From assembly GCF_026130545.1 (NCBI RefSeq), contig NZ_JAMOIM010000019.1, forward strand, positions 1-64,000: a stretch of DNA of 64,000 bases. The letters are read 5' to 3'. This DNA is from Lichenifustis flavocetrariae. Lineage in GTDB: Bacteria; Pseudomonadota; Alphaproteobacteria; Rhizobiales; Beijerinckiaceae. Made by a program: the position numbers and the translations under genes. The first letter of the stretch is position 1. The number at the start of each line of letters is the position of its first letter. Positions 17,008 through 25,542 of the stretch are shown here, piece by piece. A model generated the notes under the pieces. The model had not been told where the DNA came from. It did no database searches and worked only from the letters and a program-made list of their open reading frames with translations.

Positions 17008-17313
17008 TTACTCCTCGGGCTCGGTGATGAACTGAAGCGGGTAGCCTTTCTGTTGCCCCAGATCGGTCGCGCGTGCCGCTTTGGTTTCGGCGACATCCTG
17101 CGGGTATACGGCGATCACGCAGGAGCCGAGCTTGTGCGCGGTGATCATCACCGCATAGGCGCGCTCCTTCCCCATGCGGAACTCGGCCTTCAGCACCATG
17201 ACCACGAAATCGCGTGGCGTGTAGTCGTCGTTGAGCAGAATGACTTTGTAGAGCCGAGGCCGCTCAAGCTTGGGCTTGACCTGCGGCCGTGACGTGATCA
17301 CGACATCCGTCAT
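17008..17313 (-). CDS. clpS: ATP-dependent Clp protease adaptor ClpS
   Basis: A 101-residue ClpS. Its core LYKVILLNDDYTPRDFVVMVL contains the NDDYT/P substrate-binding pocket, and AYAVMITAHKLGSCVIAVYPQDVAETKA matches the ClpA-binding region. ClpS delivers N-degron substrates to ClpAP. Alphaproteobacteria often carry two paralogues; this may be the second, accessory copy, as no clpA is adjacent. Confidence 0.93.
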   Translation of the reverse strand: MTDVVITSRPQVKPKLERPRLYKVILLNDDYTPRDFVVMVLKAEFRMGKERAYAVMITAHKLGSCVIAVYPQDVAETKAARATDLGQQKGYPLQFITEPEE

Positions 17314-17531
17314 GAGGTGGCGTCCTCGTGAAGTCTTGCTCCAATTTGCGACAGAACCGCGAAGGCTTCAATGGCTCGGCATCGGGCTGGATTGTCACAA
17401 GCGGAGGGCTTGCTGAACGGAGTTCCGCTCGCGGATCGACATCAGAACGCGTGAATGCTGCGGCTCGTCTGGCTGAAATGCTGCCGAGGTTCGCGTCAGG
17501 GAGTTCAGCCCTACGCACGATCCCTATAACG

Positions 17532-17561
17532 TTCCGCGCCCGGTTGATGCCGGGCGCGGAA
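17532..17561 (-). terminator. Strong hairpin downstream of azoR
   Basis: TTCCGCGCCCGG (17532-17543) and its perfect complement (17550-17561) form a 12-bp GC-rich stem with a six-base loop, ending seven bases past the azoR stop. No U-run follows on either strand, so it may act with Rho or as an mRNA end protector. Confidence 0.6.
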
Positions 17562-17567
17562 GATCGA

Positions 17568-18173
17568 TCAGAGCGCCTTCAAGGTCGCGATCTCGGCCAT
17601 GGCTTTCGCGACAGAAGCCTCACGTTGATCCGGGCCGAGCGCGATCCCTTCGGCCACAATGACCTCGGGGTTCGTGATCCCGATGAACCCAAGGACGGTC
17701 CGCAGGTAGGTTTCCGCGTGCTCGAAGGCCTGATGTGGCGAGCCGGGTGCATAGATACCGCCGCGTGCGATAGCCAGGATCACGCGTTTTCCACCCGCCA
17801 GGCCTTCAGCGCCCTTGTCGGTGTACCGGAAGGTCTTTCCCGCAACGAGAATGCGATCCACCCAGGCTTTCAACTGGCTGGAGATCGTGAAGTTATAAAG
17901 CGCTACACCGAGCACAACGGTGTCGGCGGCCAGAAACTCTTCGAGAACCTTGCCGCCCAAGGCCAGATCCTCTTGCAGGGCCTGATCGTGCTGCACGTCC
18001 GAGCTCTGTCCGGCCAGATAGGCGCCAGTCAGGTGCGCGATTGGGGCGGCCACAACATCCCGATAGGTGACGTTCGCGGCCGGCACCTTCAACTGCGCCA
18101 GGACGGCTGCCGAGAGGGCGCGGCTCACCGAATTGCCGCCCAAGATGCTGGAATCGATATGCAGTATGTTCAT
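17568..18173 (-). CDS. azoR: FMN-dependent NADH-azoreductase
   Basis: A 201-residue flavodoxin-fold quinone/azo reductase. The FMN-binding DSSILGGNSVSRALS loop is near the start, LYNFTISSQLKAWVDRILVAGKTF is the family core, and LAIARGGIY follows. The enzyme reduces quinones and azo dyes with NADH and protects against thiol and quinone stress. It is divergent from an HxlR-type regulator across an 80-bp gap with a perfect inverted repeat, a typical azoR/hxlR pair. Confidence 0.92.
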   Translation of the reverse strand: MNILHIDSSILGGNSVSRALSAAVLAQLKVPAANVTYRDVVAAPIAHLTGAYLAGQSSDVQHDQALQEDLALGGKVLEEFLAADTVVLGVALYNFTISSQLKAWVDRILVAGKTFRYTDKGAEGLAGGKRVILAIARGGIYAPGSPHQAFEHAETYLRTVLGFIGITNPEVIVAEGIALGPDQREASVAKAMAEIATLKAL

Positions 18174-18191
18174 TGCTCACCTCAGTCTGGT

Positions 18192-18219
18192 ATCTATTTG
18201 TGACCGACGCTAAATAGAT
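18192..18219. promoter_or_regulatory. Inverted-repeat operator between azoR and hxlR-type gene
   Basis: ATCTATTT (18192-18199) and AAATAGAT (18212-18219) are perfect inverted repeats separated by 12 bp in the divergent intergenic region. Their AT-rich sequence stands out from the surroundings. HxlR/YodB-type dimers bind such sites, so this is the probable operator controlling both genes. Confidence 0.75.
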
Positions 18220-18252
18220 GACCGTGATTGCCGCGCGCAAGGAGGCACATTT

Positions 18253-18705
18253 TTGGAACCCGAGCACATCGATGTAACCGAGCCCATGCCGCTTCACTGC
18301 CCGGGTGCCTGCAAGACGGTGAGCGGTGTTCTCGCCCGGATCGGTGACAAATGGAGTGTTCTCGTCATCATGCAGTTGGGCGACGAGCCAAGGCGGTTCA
18401 ACGATCTGAAGCGGACGATCGGCGGCATCTCGCAGAGAATGCTCACCTTGACGCTGCGCGGTCTCGAACGCGACGGTCTCGTCACGCGGACAATCTATCC
18501 GACCATCCCGCCGCGCGTCGACTATCGACTAACGGATCTCGGGCGCTCTCTGAGACAACCCGTGCAAGCTCTCGGACAATGGGCGATGGGCAATTTGAAA
18601 GCGATCGAGCGAGCGCGATCGACATACGATGCCGCTCCGGCAGGCCAGATCTTTGGAGTCGCTGAGGCAAGTGGGCGTCGCGATGACACGCATGCGATCG
18701 GCTGA
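18253..18705 (+). CDS. HxlR family transcriptional regulator
   Basis: A 150-residue winged-helix protein with the HxlR core [49 protein letters not shown] and [14 protein letters not shown]. Cys16 and Cys20 near the N-terminus (HCPGACKTV) could be redox or electrophile sensors, as in YodB/QorR relatives. The start is a TTG with GGAGG seven bases upstream. It probably represses the divergent azoR and itself through the 18192-18219 palindrome. Confidence 0.88.
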   Translation: MEPEHIDVTEPMPLHCPGACKTVSGVLARIGDKWSVLVIMQLGDEPRRFNDLKRTIGGISQRMLTLTLRGLERDGLVTRTIYPTIPPRVDYRLTDLGRSLRQPVQALGQWAMGNLKAIERARSTYDAAPAGQIFGVAEASGRRDDTHAIG

Positions 18706-18724
18706 ACGCCTTGATCACCAATCG

Positions 18725-18802
18725 ATGTTGACGACTGAAATGATCCCGAATGGCCTGGACGCCATCAAGGACAGCAACAATGAGACAGGGGTGCCCGCAT
18801 GA
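18725..18802 (+). CDS. Possible 25-residue ORF coupled to selD
   Basis: The frame from ATG 18725 encodes 25 residues ([20 protein letters not shown] and five more). Its TGA overlaps the selD ATG as ATGA. No homologue is recognised. It may be a leader that couples selD translation or simply the relic of an upstream gene. No strong ribosome site is visible. Confidence 0.3.
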   Translation: MLTTEMIPNGLDAIKDSNNETGVPA

Positions 18803-19848
18803 TTGCCTCCGCCAAACGACTGACCGAACTGGCACATGGGGGCGGATGCGGATGTAAGCTTGCGCCGTCCGTCCTGCAGAGCTTGCTGGCCGACCAGCCC
18901 ATGTCAGGGGTGTTCGGTCAATTGCTCGTCGGCACTGAAACAGCGGACGATGCCGCCGTCTGGCAGATCGACGACACGACGTGCGTGATCGCCACCACGG
19001 ATTTCTTCATGCCGATGGTGGATGATCCGCGCGATTTCGGCCGCATTGCCGCCGCCAATGCGATCTCGGACATCTACGCCATGGGTGGCAAGCCCATCAT
19101 GGCGCTTGCGATCCTCGGCATGCCGATCGCCACATTGGCGCCAGAGACGATCCGCGAGATTCTGAAGGGCGGCGCCTCCATTTGCGCTGAGGCCGGGATC
19201 CCGGTCGCGGGGGGGCATTCGATCGATGCGCCGGAGCCGATCTATGGGCTTGCGGTGATCGGCCTTTGCCGCCCGGATCAGGTTAGGCGGAATGCCGGCG
19301 CGCGCGCAGGCGACGCTTTGATCCTCACCAAGGGCATCGGCGTTGGCATATATTCCGCGGCCATCAAGCGCGGCGGCTTGCCCGACGGGGCTTATGGGGA
19401 AATGATCGCCTCGACTACCCTCTTGAACCGAATCGGGCAGCACCTCTCTTCCGACGAGGCCGTGCATGCGATCACCGATGTGACCGGCTTCGGTTTGCTG
19501 GGACATGGGCTTGAAATGGCGCGTGGATCGGGTTTGGGGCTTCAGATCGACGCCACCACCGTCCCGTTGCTCAAGCACGCCGCGACGCTGGCCGAGCAGG
19601 GGTTCGTCACCGGCGCGTCCGAGCGCAACTGGGCAAGCTACGGCGACGCCATAGATCTGCCGGGCGACTTTCCCGATTGGCATCGCAAACTCCTGACCGA
19701 CCCGCAGACGTCGGGCGGTCTGCTGGTCGCTTGCGCGCCAGACAGGGCGACAGCGATCCTCACCGAGATCGTGGACGCCGGATATCCAGCGGCCCGGATC
19801 ATCGGTCGTGCCGTGACCGGAGAGGCGCGCGTGATCGTGCAGGGCTGA
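18799..19848 (+). CDS. selD: Selenide, water dikinase
   Basis: SelD makes selenophosphate from selenide and ATP for selenoprotein or selenouridine synthesis. The 349-residue protein has the N-terminal Gly-rich loop with Cys17, Cys19 and Lys20 ([10 protein letters not shown]), matching the catalytic Cys17/Lys20 of the E. coli enzyme. It also has [29 protein letters not shown] and [13 protein letters not shown] for ATP and metal binding. The active position is Cys, not Sec. No selA, selB or selU is in the window, so its partner pathway is elsewhere. Confidence 0.93.
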   Translation: MIASAKRLTELAHGGGCGCKLAPSVLQSLLADQPMSGVFGQLLVGTETADDAAVWQIDDTTCVIATTDFFMPMVDDPRDFGRIAAANAISDIYAMGGKPIMALAILGMPIATLAPETIREILKGGASICAEAGIPVAGGHSIDAPEPIYGLAVIGLCRPDQVRRNAGARAGDALILTKGIGVGIYSAAIKRGGLPDGAYGEMIASTTLLNRIGQHLSSDEAVHAITDVTGFGLLGHGLEMARGSGLGLQIDATTVPLLKHAATLAEQGFVTGASERNWASYGDAIDLPGDFPDWHRKLLTDPQTSGGLLVACAPDRATAILTEIVDAGYPAARIIGRAVTGEARVIVQG

Positions 19849-19916
19849 GGGAACAGTGCGCTCACCGGGGAACTCGGGACGTTGGGTTTCGGTTGGCGCC
19901 GCGGGAGGGTCGGTCC

Positions 19917-20288
19917 ATGAAACAGCTGCCACAGCTCGTCGCGGCACTCGTGTTGAGTGCAACCATTCCCGCCTTGGCTGAGGATCCACCGTCGACTCAG
20001 AGCCTGAAGGCCCCTGGCGATTGCACGCGGACAGAGGCTGCGACGCGGCCAGCGCCGGCGGCTGCCGATGGTACCGCACCGGGGAATGCGGGCTCGACGG
20101 GGTGGAGCGGGGGAACGGGCGGCTCCTATGTCGGGACGGTTCCGGCCGGCGCGGCACCCGACTCGAAGACCTTTCAGCCTGCGACGGCTCGGGGGCTCGA
20201 CCCGATCAGCTCGCCTCCCAAGATGGCGCAGCGAGACTGCCCCAATGGAAACATTCCTTCGCCGTCCCAGTCGCAAGGAAAAAGCTGA
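19917..20288 (+). CDS. Small secreted protein, hypothetical
   Basis: A 123-residue protein with a clear Sec signal peptide (MKQLPQLVAALVLSATIPALA, cleavage after about residue 21) and a mature part rich in Gly, Ala, Ser, Thr and Pro with two Cys. It looks unstructured and periplasmic. GGGAGGGT precedes the ATG. No family is recognised. It is convergent with the transglycosylase gene. Confidence 0.6.
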   Translation: MKQLPQLVAALVLSATIPALAEDPPSTQSLKAPGDCTRTEAATRPAPAAADGTAPGNAGSTGWSGGTGGSYVGTVPAGAAPDSKTFQPATARGLDPISSPPKMAQRDCPNGNIPSPSQSQGKS

Positions 20289-20366
20289 TCGCCGCCCGAT
20301 CAAAGCGGGCAGCCTGGATGGCCAATCAGGTTGCCGCAGGATCGTCTTCACCGACGACCCTTTCCT

Positions 20367-21311
20367 TCAGCTTCGGAGAACCACGCAACTCCCGCGCGCC
20401 GCATGGATCTGGGAGCATAGCGCAGCGGCGGCGGCGCGTGTCTGAGCCGGCACTCGGACGCGATAGAAGGCGTGAAAACCGCGCGTCCGCATGCGCGTGC
20501 CGATGATCATCGGTCGGACGTCACCCAGAATGGCGCTGTAGCGGCCACGTACCCGCTCGAAGCTTGCCAGCGCAACGGTCTTCGAGAAATTGCCCGAAAG
20601 CTGGACGCCCCAGGGGGCCAGCGCGGCCGTCGCGATCGTGCTCGCGAGCGGTGTCGAGATGCGGATCTCATGCGCGACATCGACGCACGACCGTTCGGGT
20701 GACTGAGACTTGAAAGCGATCTTCTTCCGGGCATCCTCGGCCCAGTCCTCGGCCGATCGACCCGTGATCCTCAGCACATAGTCTTCGGTTTCGAAAGGGA
20801 GCCCGCCCTTTCCCGCGAGCCAGTTCGCAACGCGGTTCGGACCGCCATTATAGGCTGCGGCTGCAAGGCCGAAATTGCCGAAGCGCGACGACAATTCCGC
20901 CAGAAAAGCCGCCGAGGCGGGAATGGCCTGCTCCGGGTCGAACGGATCGTCGAGACCGCGCTCGTGCGCCGTTCCGGGCATGAACTGGGCCACGCCTTGT
21001 GCGCCGGCCGGGCTCACCACGCCGGGACGGAAGCTGCTCTCCTGCCAGAGGAGCCGGGTCAAAAATTCGGCCGGCACGCTTTGCTTGGCCGCGGCGCTGT
21101 CGATGAGGCGGCAGAGAGCCTGTTCGACCGATTCACCTGTGCTCTTCGCAGGTGCGACCGGCTCCGCATGCGAGAGGATCGTGCCTGCGACATAAAGGAA
21201 GATCGCCAGAGTCGGTGCGACAATGCGTGGTCGTGTCAGTTTCGCATGTGCCCGCAACGCTGTCTGCTCCCCCTGTCGCCCTGTGCTTCCTACCCGAGCG
21301 ATCCCTCGCAT
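20367..21311 (-). CDS. Lytic transglycosylase (SLT domain) with SPOR-like C-terminus
   Basis: A 314-residue exported murein hydrolase. A hydrophobic signal segment (VAPTLAIFLYVAGTILSHA) ends near residue 50. The SLT domain spans about 60-180 with catalytic Glu in LLWQESSFRPG, then SPAGAQGVAQFMPGTA and the AAYNGGPNRV motif. The C-terminal 80 residues (WGVQLSGNFSK, then FYRVRVPAQTR) resemble a SPOR-type peptidoglycan-binding repeat. A TTG at 21257 with an upstream GGGGGAG gives a shorter signal peptide and may be the true start. It cleaves glycan strands in the periplasm. Confidence 0.87.
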   Translation of the reverse strand: MRGIARVGSTGRQGEQTALRAHAKLTRPRIVAPTLAIFLYVAGTILSHAEPVAPAKSTGESVEQALCRLIDSAAAKQSVPAEFLTRLLWQESSFRPGVVSPAGAQGVAQFMPGTAHERGLDDPFDPEQAIPASAAFLAELSSRFGNFGLAAAAYNGGPNRVANWLAGKGGLPFETEDYVLRITGRSAEDWAEDARKKIAFKSQSPERSCVDVAHEIRISTPLASTIATAALAPWGVQLSGNFSKTVALASFERVRGRYSAILGDVRPMIIGTRMRTRGFHAFYRVRVPAQTRAAAAALCSQIHAARGSCVVLRS

Positions 21312-21430
21312 GTCGACGCTCAGTGGTTTGCGCTAACCGAAACATCACGTGCGGCTTGGCCTCAATTCTGCTTACTTGCCCCGTGAATCGCTGAGGCGAG
21401 AGCCGTTGCGCTGCTACGCCGGAGACATGC

Positions 21431-23224
21431 ATGTCGAATTTCTGGGCCGCCTTGAAGGACATCTGGCGCCTCACCTATCCGTATTTCTTGCGCAAGACGT
21501 CCGGTGAGGTCCGGCTCTGGTTTGTCGGCCCGGTCCGCGTACAGGAGCGCGCCATCGCGTTCACCTTACTGGCCGCTGTGGTGGGACTGGAGATCGCCTT
21601 TTCGGTCTTGGCCAAGCGATTCAACACTTGGTACGCCGGGTTCGGCAATTCCATTCAGGAGAAGGATTTCCCGGCGTTTCTGCATTCCTTCAAGATCTTC
21701 GGCATCCTGGCCTTCATCTATATCGTTATCGCGGTCTACAAGAATTACCTGAACCAAGTACTGCAGATCCGCTGGCGCAAGTCGATGACGGATTACTTCG
21801 TGGCGCGCTGGCTCCAGCCAGGACAGCATTACCGCCTCCGCATGGTGACTGGGCCGGCGGACAATCCCGATCAGCGTATCGCCGAAGACGTGCACTCCTT
21901 CGTCGGGCAGACAATGGTGCTTGGGATCGGTTTCTTCGGCAATATCATGCGCTTGGGAATTTTCCTTTATGTGCTGTGGGAGTTGTCGCAGACGTTTCCC
22001 ATGACGAGCTTCGGCTTGTCGTTCAATATCCCGGGCTATCTGATCTACCTCGCCGTGGTCTATGCGGCCATCGGGACGTTCTTCACGCATTGGATCGGCA
22101 AGCCACTCATCCGGCTCAAATACGACCAGGAGCGGTATGAGGCGAATTTCCGCTTCGGCATGGCTCGCATCCGCGAGAATAGCGAGCAGATTGCGCTACT
22201 GGGCGGCGAGAAGGCCGAGCAAGCCGAACTCGGGCAGCGCTACGCCTCGGTGCTGGCCAACGTCTATGGCGTCATCAACCGCCAGAAGCGTCTAAACTGG
22301 TTCACAAGCTTCTTCGGGCAGTTCTCCGTCGTCTTCCCGTATTTGTTGCTGGCTCCCGCCTATTTTTTCGGGAAGGCCACCTACGGCACCTTCATGCAGA
22401 CCAACCAAGCCTTCTCGAGCGTGCAGGACGGGCTCACCTGGTTCGTCGATCAATATGCGACGCTGGCCGACTATCGTGCCGTTGTTCAACGACTGATCGG
22501 CTTCGAGACCGCGATGCAACTGACGACCGAAGCCTCGACCGCAAAGCCGCACATCGAGACCGTGATGGCGCCCGGCTCCGACCTTGCGGCCGAAGATCTG
22601 ACCGTCACCCTACCGACCCACAAGCCACTGACGGCTGCCGCCACCCTGCGGGTGAGTCCCGGCGAGCGGGTGCTCCTCACAGGCCGTTCGGGCTCCGGCA
22701 AAACCACGCTGCTGCGCGCCTTCTCAGGCATCTGGCCGTTTGGACAGGGTCGGATCGAGGTGCCGAAAGGCGCGACCTTGTTTGTGCTGCCGCAGCGAAC
22801 CTATCTGCCGCTCGGCACTTTGCGCCAGGCACTCGTCTATCCGCAGACCCTCGACGCCTATTCACAGGCGGAGGTGCATCATGCCTTGGATGCGGTCGGT
22901 CTCGGCGCCCTCTCGCACGAGCTTGACGAGGCCGGCAATTGGTCGCAACGGCTGTCTGGCGGCGAACAGCAGCGACTCGGCGTCGCCCGCGTGCTATTGG
23001 CGAAGCCCGACTTCCTCTTTCTCGACGAGGCTACTTCGGCGCTCGATGAGGCCAGCGAGGCCGACATCTACCGGACGCTCATCGATACGTTGCCGAAGAC
23101 CGCGATCGTCTCGATCGGACACCGCTCGACGCTCGATCAGTTCCATACCCGGCAGATCGCCATGAGCCGTGCCGGCGATGGGTTGTTTCGGCCGATCGAT
23201 TTGGTTCCACAAGCGGCCGAATAG
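21431..23224 (+). CDS. ABC transporter, fused permease-ATPase (BacA/BclA/YddA-like)
   Basis: A 597-residue protein. Residues 1-370 form an SbmA/BacA-like membrane domain with about six helices (motifs NTWYAGFGNSIQEKDFPAF and LNQVLQIRWRKSMTDYFVARWL). Residues 390-590 are an ATPase with Walker A GRSGSGKTT, signature LSGGEQQRLG and Walker B FLFLDEAT. Homologues import antimicrobial peptides, bleomycin-type drugs or vitamin B12. The rhizobial BclA version protects bacteroids from plant NCR peptides. Actual substrate here unknown. Confidence 0.9.
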   Translation: MSNFWAALKDIWRLTYPYFLRKTSGEVRLWFVGPVRVQERAIAFTLLAAVVGLEIAFSVLAKRFNTWYAGFGNSIQEKDFPAFLHSFKIFGILAFIYIVIAVYKNYLNQVLQIRWRKSMTDYFVARWLQPGQHYRLRMVTGPADNPDQRIAEDVHSFVGQTMVLGIGFFGNIMRLGIFLYVLWELSQTFPMTSFGLSFNIPGYLIYLAVVYAAIGTFFTHWIGKPLIRLKYDQERYEANFRFGMARIRENSEQIALLGGEKAEQAELGQRYASVLANVYGVINRQKRLNWFTSFFGQFSVVFPYLLLAPAYFFGKATYGTFMQTNQAFSSVQDGLTWFVDQYATLADYRAVVQRLIGFETAMQLTTEASTAKPHIETVMAPGSDLAAEDLTVTLPTHKPLTAAATLRVSPGERVLLTGRSGSGKTTLLRAFSGIWPFGQGRIEVPKGATLFVLPQRTYLPLGTLRQALVYPQTLDAYSQAEVHHALDAVGLGALSHELDEAGNWSQRLSGGEQQRLGVARVLLAKPDFLFLDEATSALDEASEADIYRTLIDTLPKTAIVSIGHRSTLDQFHTRQIAMSRAGDGLFRPIDLVPQAAE

Positions 23225-23236
23225 GATCAGGCCGCC

Positions 23237-23926
23237 TCACCACGCAACGGCGGATCCCTTGTAATCCAGGTATTCGCAAGTGGAACTGCCGATACGGGAG
23301 ATGAGGACGTCGGCAACGCCGCGCATCGCGGTCGCGACATCGAGAGAGGCAGTCGGGCCGCCCATGTCGGTTCTGACCCAGCCGGGCGCGATGGCAAGAT
23401 GGGCGGGCCCCTCCCGATGCCGCGCCGCGCGGGACCTGAGAAGCGTGTTCAGGGCGGCCTTGCTGGCCCGGTAGACGTCCCATCCGCCGCCGGTATTGTT
23501 GGTCACGCTGCCAAGACCGGATGACATCACACCGATGACTCCGGGTGTTGCCAGCAGGGGCGCGAAGATCTCGATCATGCGGATCGGCGACAGGGCGTTG
23601 GTGGTCATCAGCCGTGTGAACTCATCAATCTCGGACTGGTCAGCGGGCCGCTTGTCGTCGACCACGCCGGCATTGACGAAGAGGATCGTCACGCGTTTGT
23701 CGCCGAGGCCAGACGCAAGGTATCTGGCGGCAGCCGGATCGTTAATGTCGAGCGTCTCGAGACGCAGCCGGTCCGGATGCCGGGTTTTGAGTTCCGCAAG
23801 CCCTTCGGATGATCCCCTTGATGTCGCGACAACGGCCCAACCGCGCGCCAAAAACTCCTTCGTCATTCCGAGCCCGAGCCCACGCGAGGCGCCGAGAACG
23901 AGGAGGGATTGCGTCGGATCGGCCAT
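23237..23926 (-). CDS. SDR family NAD(P)-dependent oxidoreductase
   Basis: A 229-residue short-chain dehydrogenase of the C-factor/YciK-like branch. The cofactor loop is GASRGLGLG (residues 12-20), NAG appears as VNAGVV, the catalytic Ser is in MSSGLGS, and YRASK is the Tyr/Lys pair. It is convergent with the transporter gene. Substrate cannot be told from sequence. Confidence 0.85.
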   Translation of the reverse strand: MADPTQSLLVLGASRGLGLGMTKEFLARGWAVVATSRGSSEGLAELKTRHPDRLRLETLDINDPAAARYLASGLGDKRVTILFVNAGVVDDKRPADQSEIDEFTRLMTTNALSPIRMIEIFAPLLATPGVIGVMSSGLGSVTNNTGGGWDVYRASKAALNTLLRSRAARHREGPAHLAIAPGWVRTDMGGPTASLDVATAMRGVADVLISRIGSSTCEYLDYKGSAVAW

Positions 23927-24024
23927 GATGATCTCCGGGTGCGAGGGTTAAATGTCGCAACTCGCGTCATCGACCAGCCCAAGCCCTACATTCCACACAC
24001 ATTTGTAAATGAGGGCATGCGGAC

Positions 24025-24753
24025 GTGGGCAGGATTATCATCTTCGGCGGCAGTGGCGGCATTGGCCGGGCGGTGGCGGCGCGATTGCGGGCACGTAACG
24101 AAGAGGTCGTTCTGGTCGCGCGCGATGCCACAAAGCTTGCGAAGGCAGCAGACGACCTCGGCTGCCAAACCCACCAGGCCGATGTCACCGATCCTGTAAA
24201 TCTCGGCACGACGCTCGCCGCCATCGCGGCGCAGGGAGCTGTCGACGGCCTCGTCTATGCCGTCGGAACCATCACGGTAAAGCCGCTCGGGAGCCTGACG
24301 CCAGCCGATTTCGATCGGGATTTTGCCGTCAATGCACGAGGCGCCGCGCTCGTGCTCCAAGGGCTCGCGGGAGGCTTGCGGGCGTCCGATCAGGCCGCCG
24401 TGGTGCTGTTTTCGTCGGTGGCCGCCAGGCAAGGGTTTACAGGTCACGCGTCAATCGCCATGGCGAAGGCTGCGGTCGAGGGCCTCACCCTATCACTCGC
24501 GGCCGAATGGGCGCCCAAGGTCAGGGTCAATTGCATCGCGCCGTCACTGACGCGGACTCCGCTTGCTGCGTCCCTCACCAGCAACGAGGCCCTGGCAAAG
24601 GCGGTGGCCGAGATGCATGCCCTCCGACGTCTCGGCGACCCCGAGGATATGGCCGGATTGGCGGCTTTTCTTCTTTCGTCGGATGCTAGCTGGATCACCG
24701 GCCAGGTCATCGGTGTCGACGGTGGACGATCCGCCCTGCGCACGAAGGGCTGA
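24025..24753 (+). CDS. SDR family oxidoreductase
   Basis: A 242-residue classical SDR with the glycine loop GGSGGIGRAVA (residues 8-18), an AVG in place of NAG (VYAVGTI), a catalytic SSV segment, and a C-terminal GQVIGVDGGRS. The usual catalytic YxxxK is replaced: the region reads FTGHASIAMAKAA, with His-Ala-Ser in place of the Tyr pattern. The Lys is kept, but activity may be altered. The start is a GTG at 24025. It is two bases upstream of the DUF2256 gene. Confidence 0.82.
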   Translation: MGRIIIFGGSGGIGRAVAARLRARNEEVVLVARDATKLAKAADDLGCQTHQADVTDPVNLGTTLAAIAAQGAVDGLVYAVGTITVKPLGSLTPADFDRDFAVNARGAALVLQGLAGGLRASDQAAVVLFSSVAARQGFTGHASIAMAKAAVEGLTLSLAAEWAPKVRVNCIAPSLTRTPLAASLTSNEALAKAVAEMHALRRLGDPEDMAGLAAFLLSSDASWITGQVIGVDGGRSALRTKG

Positions 24754-24754
24754 G

Positions 24755-24970
24755 ATGCCACCGATGCGACGCAAGGGCGACCTGCCGAGCAAGGTCTGCG
24801 TGACGTGCGGGCGACCCTTCGCGTGGCGCAAGCGTTGGGCCAAATCGTGGGACCAGGTTCGCTATTGCTCCGACGCCTGCCGGAAAACCATACGGCTGAA
24901 GCCGGCCGTCAGCCTTGCTCACAAAGAGGAGGGCAAGGCTTCGAAACGGCCGAACCTGCCATCCGCATAG
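24755..24970 (+). CDS. DUF2256 zinc-ribbon-like small protein
   Basis: A 71-residue basic protein with the DUF2256 pattern: KVCVTCGRPFAWRKRW, then RYCSDACRK, giving CxxC and CxxxC metal-binding pairs. DUF2256 is commonly encoded beside cryptochrome/photolyase-like or SDR genes; its function is unknown. Its end overlaps the convergent flavin reductase gene by about 50 bp. Confidence 0.85.
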   Translation: MPPMRRKGDLPSKVCVTCGRPFAWRKRWAKSWDQVRYCSDACRKTIRLKPAVSLAHKEEGKASKRPNLPSA

Positions 24971-25446
24971 AGTAGCGGCGCCGCCTGGGCGCCGTGCAGG
25001 ATGGCATGGACAGCTCCAATGAGGATGAGATGGGAGTGCCGCTCGACGCTCTCCTCCAGATCGCAACCGACTGCCGCGAGTGCATCCGCGAGTTGCGGCA
25101 GGCCGGCCGGTGATTGAAGCCAGTGCCCCTCGCCGAACCGCGCCGCGCCCTTGATGTCCCCAACTCCGGCGAAGCGTGACGCAAGGCCGGCATGGTGTTC
25201 TGCAAGGATGTTCACGCCGAAGCGCTTGTGGCGCAGGATTGTCGGCAGGGCCGACACCTTGCGATTGACGCAGACGAGTATGCAGGGGGGATCGAGCGTC
25301 AGCGACGTCACCGACGTCGCCGTGAAACCGCGGCGTTCCTCACCTTCGCCGACGGTGACGATACAGACGCCGCCCGCCAACTGGCGCATCGCGGCCCGGA
25401 GGCCCTGCGGCAAATCGGGCTCCTCACCCAACAGCGAACCCGGCAT
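24919..25446 (-). CDS. Flavin reductase-like FMN-binding protein
   Basis: A 175-residue split-barrel flavin reductase. The family blocks are LAGGVCIVTVG, GFTATSVTSLTLDPPCILVCVN, FGVNILAEHH and LILIGAVHAIL. Such enzymes use NAD(P)H to supply reduced FMN/FAD to a monooxygenase. No partner monooxygenase lies adjacent; the nearest oxygenase is the P450 at 29-30 kb, which would not normally use it. Confidence 0.88.
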   Translation of the reverse strand: MPGSLLGEEPDLPQGLRAAMRQLAGGVCIVTVGEGEERRGFTATSVTSLTLDPPCILVCVNRKVSALPTILRHKRFGVNILAEHHAGLASRFAGVGDIKGAARFGEGHWLQSPAGLPQLADALAAVGCDLEESVERHSHLILIGAVHAILHGAQAAPLLYADGRFGRFEALPSSL

Positions 25447-25542
25447 GAGGCTGGACGTTCTCTCTGACGCGCTTAAACGCGCGCTCCGTCCTACCGCAAG
25501 CCATCCGATCTGGCGAGTGACCGAGAGCTTCTGGACCCCCGC

